Shown here in pieces: positions 18,631 through 27,533 of a stretch of DNA of 60,357 bases. The stretch spans positions 1 to 60,357 of the forward strand of contig MESS01000079.1 in assembly GCA_001771055.1 (NCBI GenBank), written 5' to 3'. Within the stretch, counting starts at the first letter, position 1. Each line of letters opens with the position of its first letter. This DNA is from Caldithrix sp. RBG_13_44_9 (lineage in GTDB: Bacteria; Calditrichota; Calditrichia; RBG-13-44-9). The notes under the pieces were generated by a model. It ran no database searches. It saw only the letters and a program-made list of their open reading frames with translations, and was not told where the DNA came from. A program made the position numbers and the translations under genes.

Positions 18631-19158
18631 ATGAAAATATCTAAAGAGCTACAGAAGCGGGCCAGAAAAATAAAAGTAATTTTAATGGATGTGGATGGAG
18701 TGTTAACTCGCGGAGATATTGTCTATGACAGCAATGGGCTGGAGATAAAACATTTCAATGCTCACGATGGATTGGGTATCCGGCTGGCTAGGCTTAGCGG
18801 TTTACAAACCGGAATTATTTCCCTGCGGGAGAGCGGCACTATCCGGACCCGGGCTGCTGAACTCCAGATTAATCACCTGCTGCTGGGCAAAGACAAAAAA
18901 CTGCCGGCCTTTGATAAATTAAGGAATTCTTTGAATTTGGCTGCGGAAGAATTCTGTTTTATTGGCGATGACTATCCCGATATCCCGGTGATGCGGGAGG
19001 TGGGTCTGGCAGTGGCCGTTCAGAATGCCTCGCAGCTTACCAAGAAAAATGCCCATTATATAACCCACAAATCCGGTGGAGATGGAGCGGTGAGAGAGGT
19101 AGTTGAAATCATTCTCCAGGTCCAGAATCTTTTGCAACAGGCAATTGAAAAATTATAA
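18631..19158 (+). CDS. kdsC: Kdo-8-phosphate phosphatase (HAD family)
   Basis: 175 residues, typical of the compact tetrameric C0-type HAD phosphatases. Motif I is LMDVDGVLTRG with both catalytic Asp; the downstream motif GDDYPDIPVM supplies metal-binding Asp residues; IISLRESGTIRTRA is the motif II region. It hydrolyses Kdo-8-phosphate to Kdo. The gene lies 20 bases after kdsA, with a GGAA-type RBS. Confidence 0.93.
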   Translation: MKISKELQKRARKIKVILMDVDGVLTRGDIVYDSNGLEIKHFNAHDGLGIRLARLSGLQTGIISLRESGTIRTRAAELQINHLLLGKDKKLPAFDKLRNSLNLAAEEFCFIGDDYPDIPVMREVGLAVAVQNASQLTKKNAHYITHKSGGDGAVREVVEIILQVQNLLQQAIEKL

Positions 19159-19243
19159 GAGTTCGAAAAAAAAGTAATTCATCGATCATATATATTGAGA
19201 AATTTAATCGTTTTTTGTCATTATCATCGGGGGAGTCTATAAA

Positions 19244-20224
19244 ATGAATGAATCTTTTTCCAGCCAGAGTACCTTGCAGATTGCCTATCGAGTGATTGAT
19301 CAGGAATTAGAGGCCATTAAAATCCTCCGATCTTACATTGATGAGAATTTTGAGAAAGCGGTAGAATTGATTTTAGTGTGTCATGGACGGGTAATCATCA
19401 CCGGTCTGGGAAAATCAGGGGCCATAGGCAGGAAATTGGCCGCCACTTTGGCTTCTACCGGGACCGTTTCTTACTTTCTGCATGCGTCGGAAGGGATTCA
19501 TGGTGATCTGGGCATTGTTCATAAAGATGATGTGATTATCTGCTTATCGAAAAGTGGTAACACTGAGGAATTGAACTATCTTCTACCGGTTTTTAGAAAA
19601 TTAAATGTTCCGATCATTTCCATCACCTCCAACCCTGAATCGGTTCTGGCGAAACACAGCCAGATAGTCTTAAATATTGGGGTGAAAGAAGAAGCTTGTC
19701 CACATGATCTGGCCCCCACTTCCAGTACCACTGCTATGACGGTCCTGGGTGATGCACTGGCAATTGCCTTGCTGGAAAAAAGGGGATTCAGCCGGGAGGA
19801 CTTCGCCTTTCTTCACCCGGCGGGCAGTCTGGGTAAACGGTTATTGATGCGAGTGGATGATATCATGGAAAAAGGAGCGCAGATCCCATCGGTAACCATT
19901 GAAGCAAAAATGAAGAAAGCGGTCCTGGAAATGGCCGCAAAAAGGGGGATCTGTATGGTGGTTGACCAGGGAATGCATATTCTGGGACTGATGACTACCG
20001 GAGATTTGAACCGCCTGGTGGAACGCACCGAGCACTTTTTCGACATCCCGGTCAGTGAAGTGATGAATCGGACGCCTAAAATCATTACCATCAATACCCT
20101 TGCTTATACCGCATATCGAAAGATGGAAGAGTATCGAATTATTGCTATGCCGGTCATTGACGAACATAAAAAACTGTGTGGAGTGATTCACCTGCATGAC
20201 ATTATGAGGGCTGGTATTTTTTAA
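19244..20224 (+). CDS. kdsD: Arabinose-5-phosphate isomerase (SIS + two CBS domains)
   Basis: 326 residues. The SIS domain has ITGLGKSGAIGRKLAATLAS and CLSKSGNTEELN phospho-sugar loops and the metal/active-site region EEACPHDLAPTSSTTAM. Two CBS modules follow (about 205-325). It interconverts ribulose-5-P and arabinose-5-P, the entry step to Kdo. CBS pairs usually bind nucleotides or CMP-Kdo and may give feedback control. A GGGGGAG RBS precedes the ATG. The 85-base gap before it is the largest in this part of the operon. Confidence 0.95.
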   Translation: MNESFSSQSTLQIAYRVIDQELEAIKILRSYIDENFEKAVELILVCHGRVIITGLGKSGAIGRKLAATLASTGTVSYFLHASEGIHGDLGIVHKDDVIICLSKSGNTEELNYLLPVFRKLNVPIISITSNPESVLAKHSQIVLNIGVKEEACPHDLAPTSSTTAMTVLGDALAIALLEKRGFSREDFAFLHPAGSLGKRLLMRVDDIMEKGAQIPSVTIEAKMKKAVLEMAAKRGICMVVDQGMHILGLMTTGDLNRLVERTEHFFDIPVSEVMNRTPKIITINTLAYTAYRKMEEYRIIAMPVIDEHKKLCGVIHLHDIMRAGIF

Positions 20225-20313
20225 TAATGAAAATCACAAATTAAACGAAACTATCCGGCAGAATCGAGATATATAGATTGTCAGTGTTCCGGTATAAATC
20301 TGAGAGTTAATAA

Positions 20314-20865
20314 ATGACCTTAAAAATCAGCTTGATTATTTTATTGTCTGCCATGTTGCTGGTCAGTTGCACAAAAATTGAGGAAGAGCAGTCAACCAGT
20401 TCCCTGGACCAGGCCAGAATTCCTGATCAGGAAAGTTGGAAATCGGTCATAACAATGACCAAGGATGGTAAGAAATTTGCCGAAGTCTGGGCGGGGTATA
20501 TTGCTTTTTACAGCGAGCAGGGCAAGACTTTTATGCGGGATAGCATCCATGCCGATTTTTTTGATAGAAATGGGATTCATAACTCTACCTTAACTGCCGA
20601 TTCGGGAATTGTTTTTAGCCAGACAAATAATCTGATCGCCTATGGAGAAGTCAAAGTTGTTTCCGATAGTGGAGTGGTTCTGGAGACCCGGGAACTCCGG
20701 TGGGACAATGAGAAGCAGAAAATAATCAGCGAAGTTGTAGTTCGCTTTTCCACCCAGGTTGACACGCTCCTTGGTGATTCCTTTGTCTCCGATCCGGATT
20801 TAACTAATTATGAAATCAAAAATGCCCGGGGATACTCTCGGCGATTAATTCCCCTGGAAAAATAG
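20314..20865 (+). CDS. lptC: LptC-like LPS export lipoprotein
   Basis: 183 residues. A hydrophobic N-terminus ends in the lipobox LVSC (Cys19), so this version is a predicted lipoprotein rather than the single-membrane-span LptC of E. coli; lipoprotein-type LptC is common in the FCB group. The remainder is the beta-jellyroll of the LptA/C/D family (YIAFYSEQGKTFMRDSIHADFF, TADSGIVF, ELRWDNEKQKI). It bridges LptB2FG to periplasmic LptA. It is assigned by fold-type sequence and by its position between kdsD and lptA-lptB. Confidence 0.85.
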   Translation: MTLKISLIILLSAMLLVSCTKIEEEQSTSSLDQARIPDQESWKSVITMTKDGKKFAEVWAGYIAFYSEQGKTFMRDSIHADFFDRNGIHNSTLTADSGIVFSQTNNLIAYGEVKVVSDSGVVLETRELRWDNEKQKIISEVVVRFSTQVDTLLGDSFVSDPDLTNYEIKNARGYSRRLIPLEK

Positions 20866-20879
20866 TTTATGATTGGTCA

Positions 20880-21998
20880 ATGATTTCCAATAAAAATATT
20901 TTTTGGCTGAGTCTTTCGTTGTTTAGTATTCTGCTGTTCGAGAGCCTTTCACAAGAAAGGTCCCGGGCGATTGATGTTTCCAGGTTAGAACTGCTGCATG
21001 CCGATTTATCCCGTGGTTACCTGGAAAATGGATTACCTCTAAAGATTTTAGAAGGTAATGTTCATGCCCGTCAGGATACTCTGGAATTATTTTGCGACCG
21101 CGCAATCTATGATGAGACCAATAAAATTCTTCACTTAATGGGAAAAATCCGGATGTATCGCGGAAAGGATACCTTGCTGGCCAGAGAAGCCCGTTATTTT
21201 GAGGAAAGTAAGATTGCGGTGGCCGAAGGAGAGGTGCGAGTATTCCGGCCGGCCCAGGAAATGAAATCTGATTATTTGGAATACAGTTATAAAAACGATC
21301 ATATCCGGGCCACCGGTAATCTGTTTTTGCATGATAGGGAAAACCAGGCCTTCATCACTGCTGATCAGGGAGAATATCTTCCCGAAAAAAATTTTAGTTA
21401 TGTGAAAGAAAAGGCCCATTTCTGGAGGATTGATAGTACCTCCAGCGATACCATTCACATTTACAGCCGGCAGATGGAATATCAGTTTGCTTCAAACCGC
21501 CAGGCAATTGCCAATGATTCAGTTCGCATTCTCCAGAAAAATCTCCTGGCCACTTGCGATTCTGCTGTCTATCAACTGGATCAGGATATAATCTTTCTGA
21601 AAAGTAATCCGGTGGCTACCCAGGAGAATAATAAAATCACCGGCGATGAGATGCAGCTGATTTTGAAAGACCGTGAATTGGAAAGAATTGTTGTTACCGG
21701 AAAAGCCCAGGCCGTTTCCACTTTAGATTCGCTGTTAAATAAAGAAGACCGGCTGGAAGGGCGGGAAATAGTTATTTTTATTTCCGATCGGAAAATAAAG
21801 GAAATTCATGCCATTTCTAATGCCCGAAGTTATTATCATTTAAAGGAAAAGACTGAAGATCGTGGAATCAACGTGGCATCGGCTGATACCATTAAAGCTT
21901 TTCTTTGGGAAAATGAACTGGATAGCATCGCGGTAATCGGTGGTGCCCAGGGGATATATTATCCGCAGGACTATAAAGGTAAAATTTTGCAGGAGTGA
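20880..21998 (+). CDS. lptA: LptA/OstA-like periplasmic LPS transport protein
   Basis: 372 residues, longer than E. coli LptA (185), with an N-terminal signal sequence (LSLSLFSILLFESLSQ) and repeated OstA-type beta-jellyroll strands (VHARQDTLELFCDRAIYD, GKIRMYRGKDTLLAREARYF, ATGNLFLHDRENQAFITAD). FCB bacteria often have long OstA-like proteins of this kind. It likely forms part of the periplasmic LPS bridge. It starts 14 bases after lptC and ends 3 bases before lptB. Confidence 0.85.
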   Translation: MISNKNIFWLSLSLFSILLFESLSQERSRAIDVSRLELLHADLSRGYLENGLPLKILEGNVHARQDTLELFCDRAIYDETNKILHLMGKIRMYRGKDTLLAREARYFEESKIAVAEGEVRVFRPAQEMKSDYLEYSYKNDHIRATGNLFLHDRENQAFITADQGEYLPEKNFSYVKEKAHFWRIDSTSSDTIHIYSRQMEYQFASNRQAIANDSVRILQKNLLATCDSAVYQLDQDIIFLKSNPVATQENNKITGDEMQLILKDRELERIVVTGKAQAVSTLDSLLNKEDRLEGREIVIFISDRKIKEIHAISNARSYYHLKEKTEDRGINVASADTIKAFLWENELDSIAVIGGAQGIYYPQDYKGKILQE

Positions 21999-22001
21999 AA
22001 T

Positions 22002-22757
22002 GTGAAAGATACCCCTTCATCCAATGGAAATGCTCTGCTGTATACCGAGACTTTGGTTAAAATCTACGGCAAGCGAAAGGTAGTGGACAGGGTGAGCTTG
22101 AAAGTAAAACAGGGGGAGATCGTTGGGCTGCTTGGTCCTAATGGTGCTGGAAAAACCACCTCTTTTTATATGATTACCGGTCTCATCCGCCCCAACTCAG
22201 GTAAAATATTTCTGGATGAGGAGGAAATCACTCGGCTCCCCATGTATAAAAGGGCTCGTCGGGGCATTTCCTACCTTCCGCAGGAAGCCTCAATTTTCCG
22301 GAAATTAACAGTAGAGGAAAATTTATTGGCAATCATGGAAGTATTGGGTATTTCCCGGATTGAAAGAAAAAAAAGGGCGCAGAAATTAATGCAGGAACTG
22401 GGGATTGAGCATATCGCTGGAAATAAAGGGTATAATCTCTCAGGCGGGGAAAGGCGGCGTACCGAAATCGCCAGGACCCTGGTCACCCAGCCTAAATTTA
22501 TTTTGTTGGATGAACCTTTCGCCGGTGTCGATCCCATTGCCGTGCAGGATATCCAGAATATTGTGAGAAACCTTAAAGAGAGAAATATCGGGGTCTTGAT
22601 CACTGATCACAATGTCCATGAAACGCTTTCTATCACCGACCATTCTTATTTGTTATTCGAAGGTAAGATTTTAAAAGAAGGTAACAGTGAAGCCCTGGCC
22701 AACGACCCGGAAGCCCGTAAACTCTATTTGGGGGATCAATTCCGCCTCTATCGTTAG
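22002..22757 (+). CDS. lptB: LPS export ABC transporter ATPase
   Basis: 251 residues starting at GTG, with an AGGAG motif upstream. Walker A is GPNGAGKTT, the Q-loop region is SYLPQEASIFRKLTV (characteristic of LptB), the signature is NLSGGERRR, Walker B is FILLDEPFAG and the H-loop is ITDHNVHE. It powers LPS extraction from the inner membrane with LptF and LptG, which are not in this window. It is the last gene of the operon, followed by a strong terminator. The rpoN and hpf genes often found after lptB in proteobacteria are absent here. Confidence 0.97.
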   Translation: MKDTPSSNGNALLYTETLVKIYGKRKVVDRVSLKVKQGEIVGLLGPNGAGKTTSFYMITGLIRPNSGKIFLDEEEITRLPMYKRARRGISYLPQEASIFRKLTVEENLLAIMEVLGISRIERKKRAQKLMQELGIEHIAGNKGYNLSGGERRRTEIARTLVTQPKFILLDEPFAGVDPIAVQDIQNIVRNLKERNIGVLITDHNVHETLSITDHSYLLFEGKILKEGNSEALANDPEARKLYLGDQFRLYR

Positions 22758-22811
22758 AAATTTTTTCATTCATTACTGCTTCTGAACTAGATCTATTTTC
22801 AATCAGCAATT

Positions 22812-22842
22812 AAAAAAAGGCGATCGTCGATCGCCTTTTTAA
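22812..22842. terminator. Strong bidirectional intrinsic terminator
   Basis: A 12-bp stem, AAAAAGGCGATC pairing with GATCGCCTTTTT around a GTC loop, sits between the converging lptB (+) and phosphofructokinase (-) genes. T-runs on both strands let it serve both. Confidence 0.92.
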
Positions 22843-22867
22843 TAACCATTTGGAGTATTTCAATTTC

Positions 22868-24289
22868 TTATTTGGATCTTTTCCCTTTTCCAGTCTCGTG
22901 ATGGGATTTTTCAGCAGGTAGTTTTTCCGTACTCTCATCCAGAGTAACTTCTGGAGTTTCATGATGATGATTTTTTCTGGGGAATTTACCAGGATTCAAA
23001 TCGGGCATAGTCCAGACATCACTTTCAGCAATATAATAAAACCGCTTTCGGAAGGCTTCCAGACTGATTCCGGCAGTGGCTGCATATTTGGCGAGTTCAT
23101 GCGGATCCTCGAAATCTTCCTTAGTGAGGCGCAGCATATATCGCCTGGAGATCTGATAGTACTCGGACTGAGTATCTACCATCCTGACTTTTGTCCGTTT
23201 TGTGACAGGATCGATAATATCGCCAAAATACATTGGTACAAATCGTCCTTCCTGGATGGAAATCATTGCCCCGTTTCCTCCATCAATTAAAAACTGCGCC
23301 GCACAGTATCCAAGGTCGCGGGTGTATTCCATATCAAAAGGTATAGGATCGGAACATCTTAATTCATATCCGATATTTTTAGCGACAATGGTGGCTTTCA
23401 ATCCGAATTTCTTCAATTCATCCTGCACATGAAATTTGAGAATCTCACCAAAATTTACTTCTGCCAGGCGAATGTTATCATGAGCATCCCGCTCGATATT
23501 CAGAAGAAATTCCAGATCTTTCTGGTCAAGCCTTTCTACCAATCCTTCGGCCAGTATGGCCACTCCGTCCGGTCTTTCCGAGCTTAATCGTTTGATGATA
23601 GCTCCCACTAAAATGTCCACCAGCTTCTTGAGTTTGATGGTCTCTTCCGGAAATTCTTCCGGGATAATGGTGAGAGTGGAACCGGCTGATTTGCCAATCC
23701 CTAATGCCAGATGTCCGGCTTTTCTTCCCATCGATACCACGAAATACCAGCGCGAGGTGGTCTGGGCATCAACCATCAGGTTTTTAACAATATTTACCCC
23801 CACATGCCTGGCTGTTTGAAATCCGAAGGTGCAGATTCCATGCGGCAGATCCAGATCATTATCAATGGTTTTAGGAACATGTACTACCCGGATCCGGCCG
23901 GCGGCCAGTTCCTCTACTTTCATAGCACTGAAAGCGGTATCATCTCCGCCGATGGTAATTAGTTTATCAACGTTCAAACGCAAAAGGGAGGTCACTACAT
24001 TTTCTAAATATTTTTTATCTTTGGTGGGATTTTCCCGGGCTATGCCAATATAGGATCCGCCTCTGAAATGGATCCGGCTGACGTTATCGATATTTAATTC
24101 CTTTATATGAGAGATGTCTCCCCGCATGATCCACTTAAATCCATCCTTGATACCAATGATGTCTACCCCGTCAATGATACCACGGATAGTGGCTGCACTG
24201 ATGACGCTGTTGATCCCGGGAGCAGGTCCACCGCCCACTAAAATGGCCATATTTTTGGGTGCTACAGTCATACTGCTATGTTCCTCCAT
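22868..24289 (-). CDS. Phosphofructokinase with pyrophosphate-dependent signature
   Basis: 473 residues. The PfkA fold is clear (LVGGGPAPGINSVI loop, MGRKAGHLALG, then PEEFPEE). The two positions that separate donors carry the PPi-type residues: GGDDT (114-118) has Asp where ATP enzymes have Gly, and PKTIDND (139-145) has Lys where ATP enzymes have Gly. This predicts reversible phosphorylation of fructose-6-phosphate by pyrophosphate. The C-terminal 40 residues are a His/Lys/Glu-rich tail. The start has a GGGGAA RBS. ATP use cannot be fully excluded, because some long PFKs break the rule. Confidence 0.9.
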   Translation of the reverse strand: MEEHSSMTVAPKNMAILVGGGPAPGINSVISAATIRGIIDGVDIIGIKDGFKWIMRGDISHIKELNIDNVSRIHFRGGSYIGIARENPTKDKKYLENVVTSLLRLNVDKLITIGGDDTAFSAMKVEELAAGRIRVVHVPKTIDNDLDLPHGICTFGFQTARHVGVNIVKNLMVDAQTTSRWYFVVSMGRKAGHLALGIGKSAGSTLTIIPEEFPEETIKLKKLVDILVGAIIKRLSSERPDGVAILAEGLVERLDQKDLEFLLNIERDAHDNIRLAEVNFGEILKFHVQDELKKFGLKATIVAKNIGYELRCSDPIPFDMEYTRDLGYCAAQFLIDGGNGAMISIQEGRFVPMYFGDIIDPVTKRTKVRMVDTQSEYYQISRRYMLRLTKEDFEDPHELAKYAATAGISLEAFRKRFYYIAESDVWTMPDLNPGKFPRKNHHHETPEVTLDESTEKLPAEKSHHETGKGKRSK

Positions 24290-24380
24290 ATTAAATTCCC
24301 CGTTTAAATTGGGCTAAATCTACCAATATTTATGAGGAATTTCAATATCTATTCAATTCATTATTTTCAGTTGCTTATCA

Positions 24381-24410
24381 TAAAAAAGGGCGACCGGTGT
24401 CGCCCTTTTA
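24381..24410 (-). terminator. Strong intrinsic terminator after the zincin lipoprotein gene
   Basis: An 11-bp stem, AAAAGGGCGAC pairing with GTCGCCCTTTT around a 4-base loop; on the minus strand it is followed by a T-run. It lies 28 bases past the stop of the gene at 24438. Confidence 0.9.
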
Positions 24411-24437
24411 CTTGGTATGGTTATGAAACTGCCTGAA

Positions 24438-26510
24438 TTACTGCTTTAAATTTTTAACGGCCTTCTCTGCTGCTTCAATCAACGGTCGGGTTGATATTTT
24501 CTGTCCCACGGCCTGCTGCATCCATATCTGGGGAGACAGTCTTCCCAATTTGCACATTCGCTCCATTTCCGGCGCCAGGGTATGGCTCTTTAAAAATTCT
24601 TCAATCTGAAAGGAAATAATGTGACCCAATGGATAATCGGGAGTATACATTGCCCCATCTACAATATGGGAATAGATGGCCGGAAGAATCTGGTCTTTCA
24701 TCCCTAAAATGGGAGCATAATAGTCATTCCATACTTTTTTAGTAATTTCTATCATTGCGTTACGTAACTCAGCTGCATTGGCATTGGGATGCTGGTACAT
24801 CCAGCGCCAGATATACATATCGGTGAGGGCTACCCCGGAAATTTCGAAGGTCATCCAAAAAGTATTAAGCGCTTCTAAATCCTCGGCTTCCTGATTTTTA
24901 CTTTCCAATCCCAGAACCTGTAAATCCCGTGATTGAAATACAAAGGCAAAAGCTTCGGTAAAAGCAGTATTGGGAACTCCGTTGAGGGTGTAGTGATCAA
25001 TACCGTTCAGTGAAAATACCTGTTCCACATTGTGACCCAGTTCGTGAATGGCAATATTAAATCCCTTATACCGCATTCCATCTTCCGGAATTCTGGTGCG
25101 CAGGTGAGCTTTATCTTCCCTCATGGCAGCTCCCATGGCATGTCCGGCACCGCGGGAAGGATCGACCGCGATATAGGAGGCTAAAAATTCCGATTTATCC
25201 GGACTGAAACCAATTTTTCTCAGGATATATTGTAAATCTCGCTGGAAATCATCAACCGTAGGATACATTTTTCCTACTTTCACATCGAGATCCTCTTCAG
25301 TGTAGCTGGATCGGGGTTTAAATCCATTATACCAGATATCAAAAGGCTCTAATGGACGCCCGAGCCGTTGCTCAATTATCCGGGCGATATCTTTTAATGC
25401 CGGCGCAGAGGCTACTGATTTTAGCAGATCTTCCACTTCGGATTCAGACATTTCCCGGTTAATTTGAAATTTCCGGTCGATAAGGGTCGGGGCATGGGGA
25501 TGAAAGGGATCCACTAATCGTTCAACCTGGTAAATATTCCAGATATGCTGGTAGCGCTGGTTGGCTTCATTTTGGACATTGACTTCATTCTGGGTGTTGG
25601 ATTCAAAAACTTTATTGGTATAAGGATTCCAGTCATATTTATCACTATTGATTACTGCCGCCGGGATTTCCTGCAAAATAATCCGTTCCATCACTTTTTG
25701 AATAATTCGTTGTCTGTCCAGACCTTCGGTGCTGGCATAGTGAGCTTTGAGCTCGTCGCGCAGACCCCAGTGACTGATCAGTTTTAATCCTGGCGGGAAT
25801 AAGCGATTTCCCTTCTCATCAAGCAGCTTGTTCATTAAAATGTTATAATTGTTAATATAGTCATCGGCCATGGTATAAGTTTCGGAGCGTTTTTGGGACA
25901 CTTCTGCCGGTACCCGGGTCATGAACTCTTCCACCAGACGGACTTCAGCCCACTTCCTTCTTGACCATTCTTCCCCTAAGGTATTTTTCTGCTCTAAATT
26001 TTCAATTGGAAAATTCAGGAGCGCCGCAAAGGCCAATTTGGTATTAAAGAGATCATCACTGGTATGGGCAGAAGGTGAGTAATTCGCCCAGAGATAGTCT
26101 ATGGGAAATACTTTTCCGCGGTCAACATCCAACACCCATTTAAAGTCACGGGAAACCCGGTTTAAATTTCCATACAGACTTTCCAGATTTTTTTGGAAAC
26201 GGTCGAATATAGCATCCAATTCGCTCTGATCGGAAGAAAAATATTCGGTGCAAAAGACCTGGAAATCCTGATCGGTACCATCAGCCGCTTTCCAGCGGTC
26301 GCCAACCTGCTGGACGCCAATTTCAATGCGATTATTCGCACTGGCTCCAAATTTTTCTACCATGGCTTTAATGGTCTCTTGTCTGGTCATTTCACTTAAG
26401 CCCATTTGAATTTTTCCCTTCGAGTCAGGTGACTTGCAGCTGTTGATGATTATGGTAATACTCATTAGTAAAATAAAAATGGTCAGGTGACCGGCTCTGA
26501 TACCTATCAT
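24438..26510 (-). CDS. Zinc-metallopeptidase-like lipoprotein (M3-like gluzincin)
   Basis: 690 residues. The N-terminus is a lipoprotein signal with lipobox IINSC (Cys25). The catalytic signature is HELGH (His489, Glu490, His493), with a likely third zinc ligand Glu519 in AFTEAFAF 29 residues from the first His; the geometry resembles M3/M32-type gluzincins. The helical N-terminal half would form the cleft. It would act on peptides at the periplasmic face of the inner or outer membrane. No close named family is assigned. An AGGAGATAAATC sequence gives a good RBS before the ATG. Single gene with its own terminator. Confidence 0.75.
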   Translation of the reverse strand: MIGIRAGHLTIFILLMSITIIINSCKSPDSKGKIQMGLSEMTRQETIKAMVEKFGASANNRIEIGVQQVGDRWKAADGTDQDFQVFCTEYFSSDQSELDAIFDRFQKNLESLYGNLNRVSRDFKWVLDVDRGKVFPIDYLWANYSPSAHTSDDLFNTKLAFAALLNFPIENLEQKNTLGEEWSRRKWAEVRLVEEFMTRVPAEVSQKRSETYTMADDYINNYNILMNKLLDEKGNRLFPPGLKLISHWGLRDELKAHYASTEGLDRQRIIQKVMERIILQEIPAAVINSDKYDWNPYTNKVFESNTQNEVNVQNEANQRYQHIWNIYQVERLVDPFHPHAPTLIDRKFQINREMSESEVEDLLKSVASAPALKDIARIIEQRLGRPLEPFDIWYNGFKPRSSYTEEDLDVKVGKMYPTVDDFQRDLQYILRKIGFSPDKSEFLASYIAVDPSRGAGHAMGAAMREDKAHLRTRIPEDGMRYKGFNIAIHELGHNVEQVFSLNGIDHYTLNGVPNTAFTEAFAFVFQSRDLQVLGLESKNQEAEDLEALNTFWMTFEISGVALTDMYIWRWMYQHPNANAAELRNAMIEITKKVWNDYYAPILGMKDQILPAIYSHIVDGAMYTPDYPLGHIISFQIEEFLKSHTLAPEMERMCKLGRLSPQIWMQQAVGQKISTRPLIEAAEKAVKNLKQ

Positions 26511-26619
26511 GATTTATCTCCTTTTGTATTAAAACACTTTAAAATAACAAGGTTTCTTTAGCAATGGAAGTATGATTTTATATGATCTGGAGGGCGGATA
26601 ACCCGGCTATTTTTGAGAT

Positions 26620-27207
26620 TTATCGGTGACGATTAGCCTCAATCATGGAATTGATCTCCCGATAGCGGAAGCAGTCAATCTGGTGATCGTTCACCATTCC
26701 CACCGCCTGCATAAATGCATAACAAATAGTGGAGCCCACAAATTTAAATCCCTGTTTTTTTAAGGCTTTACTCATCTGATCCGATTCGGCAGTGCGGGCA
26801 GGAAGATCCGCTAAATGTACCCAATGATTGATCCGGGATTCATTTCTGATAAATTGCCAGATATAACGGCTGAAATTGCCATATTCTTTTTGGATCTTTA
26901 AGAAAGTTTGGGCATTTCCGATGGCGGCCGCTATCTTCAGATAGTTGCGAACGATGCCTGGATTATCCAGCAGTTCTCTTATTTTTTTATTATCATAGCC
27001 TGCAATCTTTTCGGCATTGAACTGATCAAATGCCAGCCGATATGATTCCCGCTTTTTGAGGATGGTTATCCAGCTTAAACCAGCCTGCATTCCCTCCAAT
27101 ATTAAGAATTCAAACAACAGTCGGTCATCATATACCGGTACACCCCACTCCTGGTCATGATAAGTAATATATAGCGAGTCTTCTCCCGCCCATTGGCACC
27201 TGTTCAT
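26620..27207 (-). CDS. tag: DNA-3-methyladenine glycosylase I
   Basis: With the start at 27207 (strong AGGAAAAGGA RBS) the protein is 195 residues and aligns from its first residue with Tag: zinc ligands Cys4 and His17 near the N-terminus, and the HQIDC pair near the C-terminus supplying the other His and Cys. LEGMQAGLSWITIL is the substrate-pocket region. An in-frame start at 27330 would add 41 unrelated residues. It excises 3-methyladenine from alkylated DNA. Confidence 0.95.
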   Translation of the reverse strand: MNRCQWAGEDSLYITYHDQEWGVPVYDDRLLFEFLILEGMQAGLSWITILKKRESYRLAFDQFNAEKIAGYDNKKIRELLDNPGIVRNYLKIAAAIGNAQTFLKIQKEYGNFSRYIWQFIRNESRINHWVHLADLPARTAESDQMSKALKKQGFKFVGSTICYAFMQAVGMVNDHQIDCFRYREINSMIEANRHR

Positions 27208-27533
27208 TTTCCTTTTCCTTTCTGGTATACATTCACTAAAAATTTCCACTTTTTTGAGAGAGTGATTGAAAATATAATTAGCCATACTGAATTTTTTACC
27301 TGATATGAATTTGCTAATTATATCACCCAACCACTATTTCTAATTAACTGATTTTATTTTCAATATGGGAAATCTTACCTAAAAGAAATTACCCCTATAA
27401 CTTATTGGGTAATTGGTGAAAATATACCGATAGGAATTTGCACTTGAATAAATATAAGAATTAAAAATTTAAAATATTGAGAAAGATTGAAGAATATGAT
27501 AATTTCACTATTGAAAAAGAAAAGTGATGCGAT
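27208..27533. other. Divergent intergenic region between tag and the heme-sensor kinase
   Basis: 326 bases, AT-rich. It must hold promoters for tag (-) and for the kinase-regulator operon (+). I found TTGCAC at 27438 but no well-spaced -10, and no sigma-54-type GG/GC pair with correct spacing. Confidence 0.5.

Noticed and set aside
27431..27460. Possible promoter with TTGCAC and TATAAG ahead of the heme-sensor kinase.
   Set aside because: Spacing is only about 9 bases, so it cannot serve as a normal -35/-10 pair.
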